DNA of 7,357 bases from an uncultured Oscillospiraceae bacterium (GCA_934546725.1 CAKTED010000071.1:1-7357), one strand, 5' to 3'; shown: positions 1 to 5,901, numbered from the stretch's first letter. Notes: generated by a model not told the origin, from the sequence alone. A program made the numbers and translations.

Positions 1-178
1 CCCCGTCTCGGACGCGAACCCAGCGTAGCGGATCGCGGCCGAAAACTGCGCCCGCAGGCGCGTTTCGAGGCCAACCGCCGCATAGCGGCGGCTCTTAGGC
101 CGAGATGGAGGAGCAAGGGAGCGAGCGAAGCTTTCGACGCAAGGCGGAAGCGGAGTCGAGCGGACTTTGCGACGACGC
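1..178. other. GC-rich hairpin-rich non-coding stretch, unidentified
   Basis: I see no convincing gene here. The stretch holds a near-palindrome: arms 37-52 (GGCCGAAAACTGCGCC) and 57-72 (GGCGCGTTTCGAGGCC) around the loop CGCA. A perfect 7-bp hairpin follows, CCGCCGC (75-81) and GCGGCGG (85-91) with loop ATA. The rest (about 105-178) is purine-rich and built from repeated GCGAGC/GCGGAGC-like words. The stretch joins directly onto a truncated copy of the intergenic repeat family at about 179, replacing that element's usual terminal arm. It may be a second repeat type or part of a structured RNA entering from upstream. No promoter or terminator tells me which. Confidence 0.4.
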
Positions 179-300
179 AATCCCCCATATGGTTCCACCA
201 TGGTAACGACAACGTACTGCTCCGCCCCTGACCATGGGATTCCACGGGGTGCTGACGCACCCCTCTGAATGACGGAGACTTTGAGTTCCCGCGTCCACGG
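179..300 (-). repeat. Intergenic repeat element, inverted orientation, one end missing
   Basis: Read on the minus strand, this copy starts with the conserved outer flank (300-274, ending CTCAAAGTCTCC). The terminal repeat GTCATTCAGAGG (273-262) follows, then a perfect 7-bp subterminal hairpin (GGGGTGC 246-252, GCACCCC 257-263). Next come the GTGGAATCCC block, the conserved core TACGTTGTCGTTACCATG and the block ending GGGGGATT at 179. The second terminal repeat expected beyond that is absent and is replaced by the unrelated sequence of 1-178. The flank belongs to the same sub-type as the third tandem unit near 4403-4416. Confidence 0.8.
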
Positions 301-450
301 TTACGGACACACCCTTCCCCTCGCCCGCTCACGCCCCATATCCACCGCCCATGAATATAATTATGAACAAATTCACTTTTAAAAATTGCCAGTTACGGCG
401 GTTTTCGACGATAAATTCACGAAAAATTAACAAAAGAACAATAAAACCAA
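301..450. other. AT-rich region upstream of acsB promoter
   Basis: No gene is visible. Composition shifts from the GC-rich repeat to strongly AT-rich from about 350. There is a direct repeat AAATTCAC at 369-376 and 413-420 (44 bases apart). An imperfect inverted repeat, GAACAATA (436-443) and TATTATTC (454-461), overlaps the acsB -35 region. A-rich tracts just above the promoter could act as an UP element or regulator site; this is inference only. Confidence 0.4.
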
Positions 451-479
451 TTGTATTATTCATTGCGACGATGTATAAT
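451..479 (+). promoter_or_regulatory. Sigma-A-type promoter of acsB
   Basis: A -35 hexamer TTGTAT (451-456) lies exactly 17 bases before a perfect -10 TATAAT (474-479), preceded by an A-rich stretch. Transcription would start near 486, giving a leader of about 59 nt to the preferred ATG at 545. The leader holds a small CCCC-TCA-GGGG hairpin (502-512). This start site makes the GTG at 494 implausible as the initiation codon. Confidence 0.75.
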
Positions 480-544
480 AATCACGCTGAACAGTGCATC
501 CCCCCTCAGGGGTTTTCCATATGAACAGAAAGGATGAAATTAAA

Positions 545-2683
545 ATGAGCGTATTGACTGATCTCATCTATGGCGGCTCGAACGCCGTGGCAGGACTGAC
601 CGAAGGCGCGGTGAACGACGCCATAGCAAAGTATGGCAAGGACAAGGCGGCGGTTTTTCCCGATACCGCTTATTTCTGTCCCACGATCTACGCGGCCACC
701 GGCGTTAAGGTAAAGACCCTCGGCGACCTGCCCGCCTGCGTGGACGTCCTCAAAAGTCTCATAACCAACCAGGAGGATCTCGGCCAGGCGCTCAACGCCG
801 GTCTTGCCACCGCCGTCGGCGCGGAGATCCTTGAGCTCCTCAAATATGTTGAAAATCCCGCGCCGTATGAAAACGAGGCCGGCATCGGCTTTGTTTCCGA
901 CGCGGTGATCCGTTCTCTCGGCGTGCCGCTGGTAACGGGCGATATCCCCGGCGTGGCCGTCGTTCTCGGCAAGGCCGAGGATCCCGCCTCCCTCGTCAAG
1001 GTGGTCAAGGACTATCAGGACAAGGGCCTGCTCACGTTCCTCATCGGCGAGGTCATCGACCAGGCCATCGAGGGCGGCGTAAAGATGGGTCTTGACCTGC
1101 GCGTCATCCCGCTGGGCCATGACGTTACCGCAGTTATCCACGTTGTCACCGTCGCCATCCGCGCGGCGCTCATCTTCGGCAACGTGCAGCCCGGCGACCT
1201 TGCGGGTCTCCTGAAGTACACGAAGGAGCGCGTTCCCGCCTTCGTCAACACCTTCGGCGCTATCGACAACGTCGTCGTTTCCGCCGGTGCGGGCGCCATC
1301 GCGCTCGGCTTCCCCGTTATCGTTGATATCGACCTCGGCGAGAACCAGGTCCCCGGCGCGCTCGTGAGCGTAACGGACCATGAGCACACCGTTTCCGAGT
1401 CTCTGAGCCTGCGCAACATCAAGGTCAAGGCAAAGGCCGTATCCCTCCCCGTGAGCTTCGCCGCCGCGTTCGAGGGCGAGATCATCAGAAAGAAGGACAC
1501 CTACGCCGAGTTCTGGTCCGATAAGAACACCACCTGCGAGCTCGTCACCGCAAAGGGTAAGGACGAGGTCGAGGATCATAAGATCACCATAGACGGCCCC
1601 GATCTGCCTGAGCATTCCGACGGCATCACCGAGATGGCCCTCGCCACCGTCATCGACGTTTACGGCGAGCGCATGCAGCCCGACTTCGAGTCCGTTATCG
1701 AGCGCAAGATCCACGCATGGCTCAACTATATCGAGGGCGTTATGCACACCGGCCAGCGTAACCTCTTCCGCATCCGTATCAGCCGCGAGGCGTATGACGC
1801 TGGCCTGCGCCTGACTCATTTCGGCGAGGTGCTTTACGCCATGATCATGCAGGACTTCGCCAGCGTTGTGGACAAGTGCCAGGTAACGCTCGTGACCGAT
1901 CCCGTCAAGGCAAAGAAGGTGCTCGACGAGCAGGCCATGCCCCGCTATGCCGCCCGCGACGCGCGTCTCGAGTCCCTCACGGACGAGAGCGTGGATCAGT
2001 TCTACACCTGCATCCTCTGCCAGAGCTTTGCGCCGTCCCACTGCTGCATCGTAACGCCCGAGCGTCTGGGCCTCTGCGGCGCGGTCTCCTGGCTCGACGC
2101 CAAGGCCACCTATGAGCTTTCGCCCAACGGCCCCAGCCAGCCCGTTCCCAAGACCGGCTGCACCGATGAGCGCCTCGGCGCATACGATTCCGTCAACGAG
2201 ATCGTCAAGGACGCTACGCACGGCGCTCTTGAGCAGGTCACGCTCTACTCCATCATGGTCGACCCGATGACGAGCTGCGGCTGCTTTGAGTGCATCTGCG
2301 GCATCATGCCCGAGGCTAACGGCCTCATCATCGCAAACCGCGAGTATACCGGCATGACCCCCACCGGCATGACCTTCGGCGAGCTGGCCTCCATGACCGG
2401 CGGCGGCGTCCAGACCCCCGGCTTCATGGGTCACGGCCGCCACTTCATCTCCTCCAGAAAGTTCGCTGCCGCCGAGGGCGGTATCGAGCGCATCGTCTGG
2501 ATGCCCAAGGAGCTGAAGGACAGCGTTGCCGCGCGCCTGAACAAGACCGCGAAGGAGCTTTTCGGCGCCGAGAACTTCACCGACATGATCTGCGACGAGA
2601 CCATCGCTACCGACAGCGAGGGCGTTCTGAAGTTCCTCGAGGAGAAGCATCATCCCGCGCTGGGCATGGATCCCATCATGTAA
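545..2683 (+). CDS. acsB: Acetyl-CoA synthase, CODH/ACS complex beta (AcsB) subunit
   Basis: Condenses CO, a methyl group from the corrinoid protein and CoA into acetyl-CoA at the nickel-iron-sulfur A-cluster; this is the key cytoplasmic step of the Wood-Ljungdahl pathway. The 712-residue protein is full length against the ~729-residue Moorella enzyme and includes the N-terminal domain that docks on CO dehydrogenase (absent from archaeal CdhC). All A-cluster ligands are visible: C489, C492, C501 and C511 for the 4Fe-4S cluster, and C578-G579-C580 for the distal nickel, inside the signatures CILCQSFAPSHCCIVTPERL and MTSCGCFECICG. F495 matches the phenylalanine over the proximal nickel. The end, HPALGMDPIM, is typical of the family. 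ATG 545 is chosen because AAAGGA (529-534) sits 10 bases upstream and the Moorella protein has no matching extension. ATG 521, with AGGGG at 509-513, is the alternative. The gene is monocistronic, with no CODH, corrinoid-protein or methyltransferase gene alongside. Heavy C-ending codon use suggests high expression. Confidence 0.97.
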   Translation: MSVLTDLIYGGSNAVAGLTEGAVNDAIAKYGKDKAAVFPDTAYFCPTIYAATGVKVKTLGDLPACVDVLKSLITNQEDLGQALNAGLATAVGAEILELLKYVENPAPYENEAGIGFVSDAVIRSLGVPLVTGDIPGVAVVLGKAEDPASLVKVVKDYQDKGLLTFLIGEVIDQAIEGGVKMGLDLRVIPLGHDVTAVIHVVTVAIRAALIFGNVQPGDLAGLLKYTKERVPAFVNTFGAIDNVVVSAGAGAIALGFPVIVDIDLGENQVPGALVSVTDHEHTVSESLSLRNIKVKAKAVSLPVSFAAAFEGEIIRKKDTYAEFWSDKNTTCELVTAKGKDEVEDHKITIDGPDLPEHSDGITEMALATVIDVYGERMQPDFESVIERKIHAWLNYIEGVMHTGQRNLFRIRISREAYDAGLRLTHFGEVLYAMIMQDFASVVDKCQVTLVTDPVKAKKVLDEQAMPRYAARDARLESLTDESVDQFYTCILCQSFAPSHCCIVTPERLGLCGAVSWLDAKATYELSPNGPSQPVPKTGCTDERLGAYDSVNEIVKDATHGALEQVTLYSIMVDPMTSCGCFECICGIMPEANGLIIANREYTGMTPTGMTFGELASMTGGGVQTPGFMGHGRHFISSRKFAAAEGGIERIVWMPKELKDSVAARLNKTAKELFGAENFTDMICDETIATDSEGVLKFLEEKHHPALGMDPIM

Positions 2684-2710
2684 TTTGCCGCGCTCTGTGC
2701 AAAAATTTTA

Positions 2711-2750
2711 CCGCCCAGTGGTGAAAAAAACACCACTGGGCGGCTTTTTT
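2711..2750 (+). terminator. Rho-independent terminator of acsB
   Basis: A perfect 13-bp stem, CCGCCCAGTGGTG (2711-2723) and CACCACTGGGCGG (2731-2743), with a seven-A loop, is followed by C and six T (2745-2750). It lies 27 bases after the acsB stop. It ends the acsB transcript and insulates the repeats and the next gene. Confidence 0.95.
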
Positions 2751-2764
2751 GTGTGTGGGACGCT

Positions 2765-2839
2765 GTCATTTTGAGAAAGTGCGCGTCCACTGTTGGGTGT
2801 GTGCCCCTGACCGGGGGATCCCCGCTTCGCGAGGATGAC
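2765..2839 (-). repeat. Short, decayed copy of the intergenic repeat
   Basis: The ends are degenerate versions of the family's terminal inverted repeats: GTCATTTTGAG (2765-2775) and GAGGATGAC (2831-2839). Inside, GCCCCTGACCGGGGGATCC matches the half-element seen at 2946-2964. The other half, including the TACGTTGTCGTTACC core, is missing. The flank (about 2840-2866, GTGGAAGCGG ... GCGTCCAC) carries the GTGGACGCG word found outside other copies. It begins about 15 bases beyond the acsB terminator. Confidence 0.6.
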
Positions 2840-2878
2840 GGTGGAAGCGGCGACCCTCCCGCGTCCACATTTTCTGCT

Positions 2879-2988
2879 GTCATTCTCGCGCTTCGCGCGG
2901 GAATCCCCCAATTGGTTCCACATGGTAACGATGACGCACTACCCAGCCCCTGACCGGGGGATTCCACGGGCTTCGCCCTCTGAATGAC
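2879..2988 (-). repeat. Intergenic repeat element, full length, inverted orientation
   Basis: On the minus strand it runs from the terminal repeat GTCATTCAGAG (2988-2978) to a partly decayed opposite end (GAGAATGAC, 2887-2879). Both subterminal hairpins are present: GGGC-TTC-GCCC (2968-2978) and a perfect CGCGC-TTC-GCGCG (2887-2899). Between them lie GTGGAATCCC, a GTCAGGGGC word, a variant TCATCGTTACCATG core and GGGGGATTCC. The outer flank, GACCCAAAGTCTCC, occupies 3002-2989 and is the sub-type shared with tandem units 1 and 2 at 4031 and 4217. Confidence 0.8.
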
Positions 2989-3047
2989 GGAGACTTTGGG
3001 TCTGCGCGTCCACCGCCGCGCCCTGCGCCGCACCCACTCTCTCGCAC

Positions 3048-3127
3048 GTCATTCAGAGGGCGCGTAAGCGACCGAAGAATCCCCCAAATGGTTCCACCGG
3101 GGTAACGACACCCCGCCGCCCAGCCCC
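3048..3127 (-). repeat. Truncated intergenic repeat element, inverted orientation
   Basis: The terminal repeat GTCATTCAGAGG (3048-3059), an imperfect hairpin (GGGCGC-GTAA-GCGACC, 3058-3073), the GAATCCCCC block and the GGTAACGACA core are kept. The other terminal repeat is missing; homology stops around CAGCCCCTAC, just before the promoter of the next gene. The segment 2989-3047 joining this copy to the full one matches the linker between units of the 4012-4546 array: GTGCGAGAG on one side and GACCCAAAG on the other. These two copies are therefore a degenerate tandem pair. Confidence 0.75.
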
Positions 3128-3153
3128 TACCGCACAAAATTTTGCCGCCCGTA

Positions 3154-3182
3154 TTGCCTTTGCGGGCGATACAGGGTAAAAT
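3154..3182 (+). promoter_or_regulatory. Probable promoter of the stalk-domain protein gene
   Basis: TTGCCT (3154-3159) is followed 17 bases later by TAAAAT (3177-3182). Transcription from about 3189 would give a leader of roughly 25 nt carrying the Shine-Dalgarno AGGGAG (3201-3206). It starts just outside the truncated repeat copy. Confidence 0.55.
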
Positions 3183-3213
3183 GACAATACCACAAAACGA
3201 AGGGAGCATGGCA

Positions 3214-3984
3214 ATGAAAAAGATAATGACCCGCCTCTGCGGCGCGGCGCTGGCGATATCCCTGCTCGGCGCGGGCATCGGCTCGGCGGGCGCGGAGCTG
3301 AAATTGCCCTCAAAAAGCATTAATGTTAACACCGGTGTTAAGATATACGTCAACGGCGCGGAGTTCACACCCACGGATTCCGATGGAAAGGCGGTCGACG
3401 TTTTCCTCCACGACGGGACGACGTACCTGCCCGTGCGCGCGATAAGCGGCCTTTTTGACGCGGACATCGCCTGGGACGGCGAAACGAAGAGTGTGAAGCT
3501 CGACACCGCCGGCGCGGCCCAGACCGCTGCCGCCGCCAGAGCCGCCGTGAAAAAATATACCGATTCCGAGCCGCTCGTCACGACGTATTATCAGTATTAC
3601 CTCAAGGTCGCGGCCATCCTCGGCGAAAATTTCGAGACCGTCAGGGCGTATTATGCCGCCAATCCCACGGGCTACTACGAGCAGTATCTTGAATTTTTCA
3701 TGCCGTACAGCACGTTTGACAAGGAGTTCGGCACATATATGGAGAATTGCATGACCCTTGTGAGCGCGGCAAAGGAGCTTGGCGGCAAGCTCGACGCCTT
3801 CGCCGCCGACGGGCAGTACTCCGCCGACGAGCTCGATACGCTCGCCTCCGGCACGAGCTATCTTGACACGAATTACCAGTATTTCAAGGAGTACCTCGCC
3901 TCCTCCTCGCCCGAGCGCATCCTTGCCTTCGTAAAGGACGGCTTCAGCCCTGCCATTTACGCGCAGGTCGCCGCCGTGGTATGA
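3214..3984 (+). CDS. Exported stalk-domain protein of unknown function
   Basis: The 256-residue protein begins with a clear signal peptide: MKK, a hydrophobic core at about 8-24 and a likely cleavage after SAGA near residue 27. Residues ~36-97 match the copper-amine-oxidase-like N-terminal 'stalk' domain: INVNTGVKIYVNG, then LHDGTTYLPVRAI, an ALGADVSWD-like turn (LFDADIAWDGE) and KSVKL. That domain is common in Firmicute surface proteins as a beta-rich spacer and does not imply amine oxidase activity. Residues ~105-256 look mostly alpha-helical, are rich in Tyr and Ala, and match no family I can name. A single cysteine (C169) follows the signal peptide, and no lipobox, sortase motif or second membrane segment is visible, so secretion or loose surface association is likely. 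ATG 3214 is preferred: AGGGAG is 7 bases upstream, whereas it is only 1 base from ATG 3208. No terminator is obvious; the repeat array begins about 28 bases after the stop. Confidence 0.8.
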   Translation: MKKIMTRLCGAALAISLLGAGIGSAGAELKLPSKSINVNTGVKIYVNGAEFTPTDSDGKAVDVFLHDGTTYLPVRAISGLFDADIAWDGETKSVKLDTAGAAQTAAAARAAVKKYTDSEPLVTTYYQYYLKVAAILGENFETVRAYYAANPTGYYEQYLEFFMPYSTFDKEFGTYMENCMTLVSAAKELGGKLDAFAADGQYSADELDTLASGTSYLDTNYQYFKEYLASSSPERILAFVKDGFSPAIYAQVAAVV

Positions 3985-4011
3985 TTTTTCCGGGACGCGG
4001 GGGTTGGACGC

Positions 4012-4546
4012 GGGGTAACGTGGATGCGGAGACCCAAAGTTTCCGTCATTCAGAGGCCACGCCAGTGGCCGTGGAATCCCATATGGAGGGGCTTGGCAGT
4101 ACGTTATCGTTACCATGTTGGAACCAACCGTGGGATTCTTCGGTCGCTTCGCTCCCTCTGAATGACGTGCGAGAGGGGAAGTGCGATGCAGGGTGCAGTG
4201 GTAATGGGGACGCGGAGACCCAAAGTTTCCGTCATTCAGAGGCCACGCCAGTGGCCGTGGAATCCCATATGGAGGGGCTTGGCAGTACGTTATCGTTACC
4301 ATGTTGGAACCAACCGTGGGATTCTTCGGTCGCTTCGCTCCCTCTGAATGACGTGCGAGAGGGGAAGTGCGATGCAGGGTGCAGTGGTAATGGGGACGCG
4401 GGAACTCAAAGTCTCCGTCATTCAGAGGCCACGCCAGTGGCCGTGGAATCCCATATGGAGGGGCTTGGCAGTACGTTGTCGTTACCCTCACGCAACCATC
4501 GGGGGGATTCTTCGGTCGCTTCGCTCCCTCTGAATGACGTGCGAGA
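4012..4546 (+). repeat. Tandem array of the intergenic repeat, 186-bp period, ~2.9 units
   Basis: The terminal repeat GTCATTCAGAGG starts at 4045, 4231 and 4417, exactly 186 bases apart, and CCTCTGAATGAC closes each element at 4166, 4352 and 4538. Each unit is a 122-bp element plus a 64-bp linker (GTGCGAGAG ... GACCCAAAG). Unit 1 (4031-4215) and unit 2 (4217-4401) are identical over 185 bases. Unit 3 differs in the flank (AACTCAAAGTCTCC), in the core (GTTGTCG for GTTATCG) and over about 25 bases after GTTACC. Each element carries a GGCCAC-GCCA-GTGGCC hairpin inside its left end (for example 4055-4070). Because 186 is divisible by 3, long but meaningless reading frames run through on both strands. 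Confidence 0.95.
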
Positions 4547-4610
4547 TTTGGGGGATTCTTCGCCTGCTTGCGCAGGCTCTGAATGACAGCATATAATACC
4601 CTCTGAATGG
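4547..4610 (+). repeat. Partial right-end copies of the intergenic repeat
   Basis: Directly after unit 3, a half-element starts at GGGGGATTCTTCG (4550-4562). It continues through a perfect hairpin GCCTGC-TTGC-GCAGGC (4562-4577) to the terminal repeat CTCTGAATGAC (4577-4587). Twelve bases on is another decayed end, CCCTCTGAATGG (4599-4610). These look like remnants of a fourth unit collapsed by recombination. Confidence 0.75.
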
Positions 4611-4644
4611 CAGAAAATAGTCTTCCAAACATACGGCACCCCAC

Positions 4645-4677
4645 AAAAAATGCGCGCACCGTTTTCCGGTGCGCGCA
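4645..4677 (-). terminator. Rho-independent terminator of the pyrophosphokinase gene
   Basis: Read on the minus strand: an 11-bp perfect stem, TGCGCGCACCG (4677-4667), loop GAAAA, CGGTGCGCGCA (4661-4651), followed by six T (4650-4645). It begins 24 bases after the stop codon at 4702 and ends transcription before it reaches the repeat array. Confidence 0.95.
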
Positions 4678-4701
4678 TAATTATTATCATTCCCCCGGAA
4701 A

Positions 4702-5838
4702 TTACTTTCCGTACTTCTCCATGAGGGCCTTGATCTTCTGCGAGGGGTCGAGCATGGCGGTGATGCTCACGTCGTGGTTCATCGCGGAGATGACGTATGC
4801 AATATACTTGCTGCAATCGACCTCATAGAACCAGGGGCGCTGCTTGAGCTCGTCGGTGCGGTAGGTGAGGTTCGTGCCGAAAACGCCGTCTATCAGGCCG
4901 TCCTCATAGGCCTTATCGAACTTCGCAAGGCCGTTGGTAAACAGCGCGTAGGTGGCCACGGCGAAGAATTTGCCGACCTTCTGCTCGTGCATGAACTGGG
5001 CGATATCGAGCATGGAGTCGCCGGAGGCGATCATATCGTCGACGACGATGACCGTCTTGCCCTCGACGGAGGAGCCGAGATACTCGTGCGCAACGATGGG
5101 GTTGCGGCCGTTTACGATAACGGAGTAGTCGCGGCGCTTATAGAACATGCCGAGGTCGCAGCCGAGGACGGAGGAATAGTACATGTTGCGGTTCATGGCG
5201 CCCTCGTCCGGGCTTACGACCATGAAGCTGTCCTTGCCGGGGTGCAGTTCGGGGAAGTGTTTGAACATGGCCTTCAGGACCTGGTAGTGCGGCATGAGGT
5301 TATCGAAGCCGACGAGGGGGATGGCGTTCTGAACGCGGTTATCGTGCGCGTCGAAGGTGATGAAGTCCTTTATGCCCATCTCGCTCAGCTCCTGCAGGGC
5401 GAAGGCGCAGTCGAGGCTTTCGCGGTAGCTGCGGCGATGCTGGCGGCCGCCGTAGAGGATGGGCATGATAACGCTCATTCTGCTGGCCTTGCCGCTCGCG
5501 GCCTGAATGAGGCGCTTGAGATCCTGATAGTGGTCGTCCGGGCTCATGCAGTTTTCACGGCCGAACATCTTGTATTTGACGCTGTAATTGCCAACGTCCA
5601 CGATGAAGTAAAGGTCCTTGCCGCGAACGCTGTCCTTGATGAGGCCCTTGCCGTCGCCGGACTGGAAACGGGGGCACTCGCAGTTTACGATGAAGGTGTC
5701 CTGCGCCTCGGGTCCGCCCGCCGCCCAGCGAACGAGGTACTTGTCGATAAGCTTTGCCAGCTCCATGGAGCCCTCCGTGGGCACCAGCGCCATGGGGTGA
5801 AAACTCTTGCCTGAGTGGAATACGCTTTCAGCTTCCAT
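4702..5838 (-). CDS. prs: Ribose-phosphate pyrophosphokinase (PRPP synthetase), divergent form
   Basis: Predicted cytoplasmic enzyme making PRPP from ribose 5-phosphate and ATP for purine, pyrimidine, histidine, tryptophan and NAD synthesis. The 378-residue protein is longer than the usual ~315 residues, with an extended N-terminus. Recognisable motifs in order: GKDLYFIVDVGNYS (73-86), matching the family's GKDVFIIQS; the ATP-site region ILYGGRQHRRSYRES (127-141), in place of the usual YARQDRK; FDAHDNRVQ (162-170) with H165 in the place of the DLHA histidine; VVSPDEGAMNR (207-217); KRRDYS (234-239), the flexible-loop lysine-arginine; and the ribose-phosphate loop VIVVDDMIASGDS (263-275). All key segments are kept but diverged, so catalysis is likely, while regulation by ADP or phosphate cannot be judged. 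Phosphoribosyltransferase is a weaker alternative because the N-terminal ATP half is present. ATG 5838 has GGGA 8 bases and AGGA 12 bases upstream. It is transcribed alone, divergently from the aminotransferase gene. Confidence 0.9.
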   Translation of the reverse strand: MEAESVFHSGKSFHPMALVPTEGSMELAKLIDKYLVRWAAGGPEAQDTFIVNCECPRFQSGDGKGLIKDSVRGKDLYFIVDVGNYSVKYKMFGRENCMSPDDHYQDLKRLIQAASGKASRMSVIMPILYGGRQHRRSYRESLDCAFALQELSEMGIKDFITFDAHDNRVQNAIPLVGFDNLMPHYQVLKAMFKHFPELHPGKDSFMVVSPDEGAMNRNMYYSSVLGCDLGMFYKRRDYSVIVNGRNPIVAHEYLGSSVEGKTVIVVDDMIASGDSMLDIAQFMHEQKVGKFFAVATYALFTNGLAKFDKAYEDGLIDGVFGTNLTYRTDELKQRPWFYEVDCSKYIAYVISAMNHDVSITAMLDPSQKIKALMEKYGK

Positions 5839-5901
5839 TTTATTTATCCCATCCTGTCTTTGTATTTCAAAAAGGTTCTTCCGCTTTTTTCAGGGAGCGG
5901 C

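Noticed and set aside
506..2653. 715-residue open frame on the minus strand opposite acsB
   Set aside because: It mirrors a confirmed enzyme gene. Its openness follows from C/G-ending codons, the protein is low-complexity (Gly/Ala/Val/Asp-rich) with no family motifs, and no ribosome-binding site or promoter was seen for it.
4012..4546. CRISPR array
   Set aside because: The period is 186 bp, the whole unit including the linker is repeated, there are no unique spacers, and no cas gene is present.
3981..4586. 201-residue plus-strand frame through the tandem array
   Set aside because: It consists almost only of the repeated unit read in frame and has no Shine-Dalgarno site; it is not a credible protein.
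4592..4597. TATAAT promoter after the repeat array
   Set aside because: No -35 match lies at the right distance, and no plus-strand gene follows before the convergent pyrophosphokinase gene.
3310..4659. 449-residue minus-strand frame across the array and the stalk-protein gene
   Set aside because: Half of it is translation of the 186-bp repeats, which stay open because the period is a multiple of three. The rest is antisense to the exported protein gene. Repeat-derived peptides of the RHSEGAKRPKNP type are artefacts.
4774..5814. 346-residue plus-strand frame opposite the pyrophosphokinase gene
   Set aside because: It is an antisense shadow rich in Val/Ala/Glu/His with no recognisable domain, while the minus-strand frame has clear PRPP synthetase motifs, promoter and terminator.
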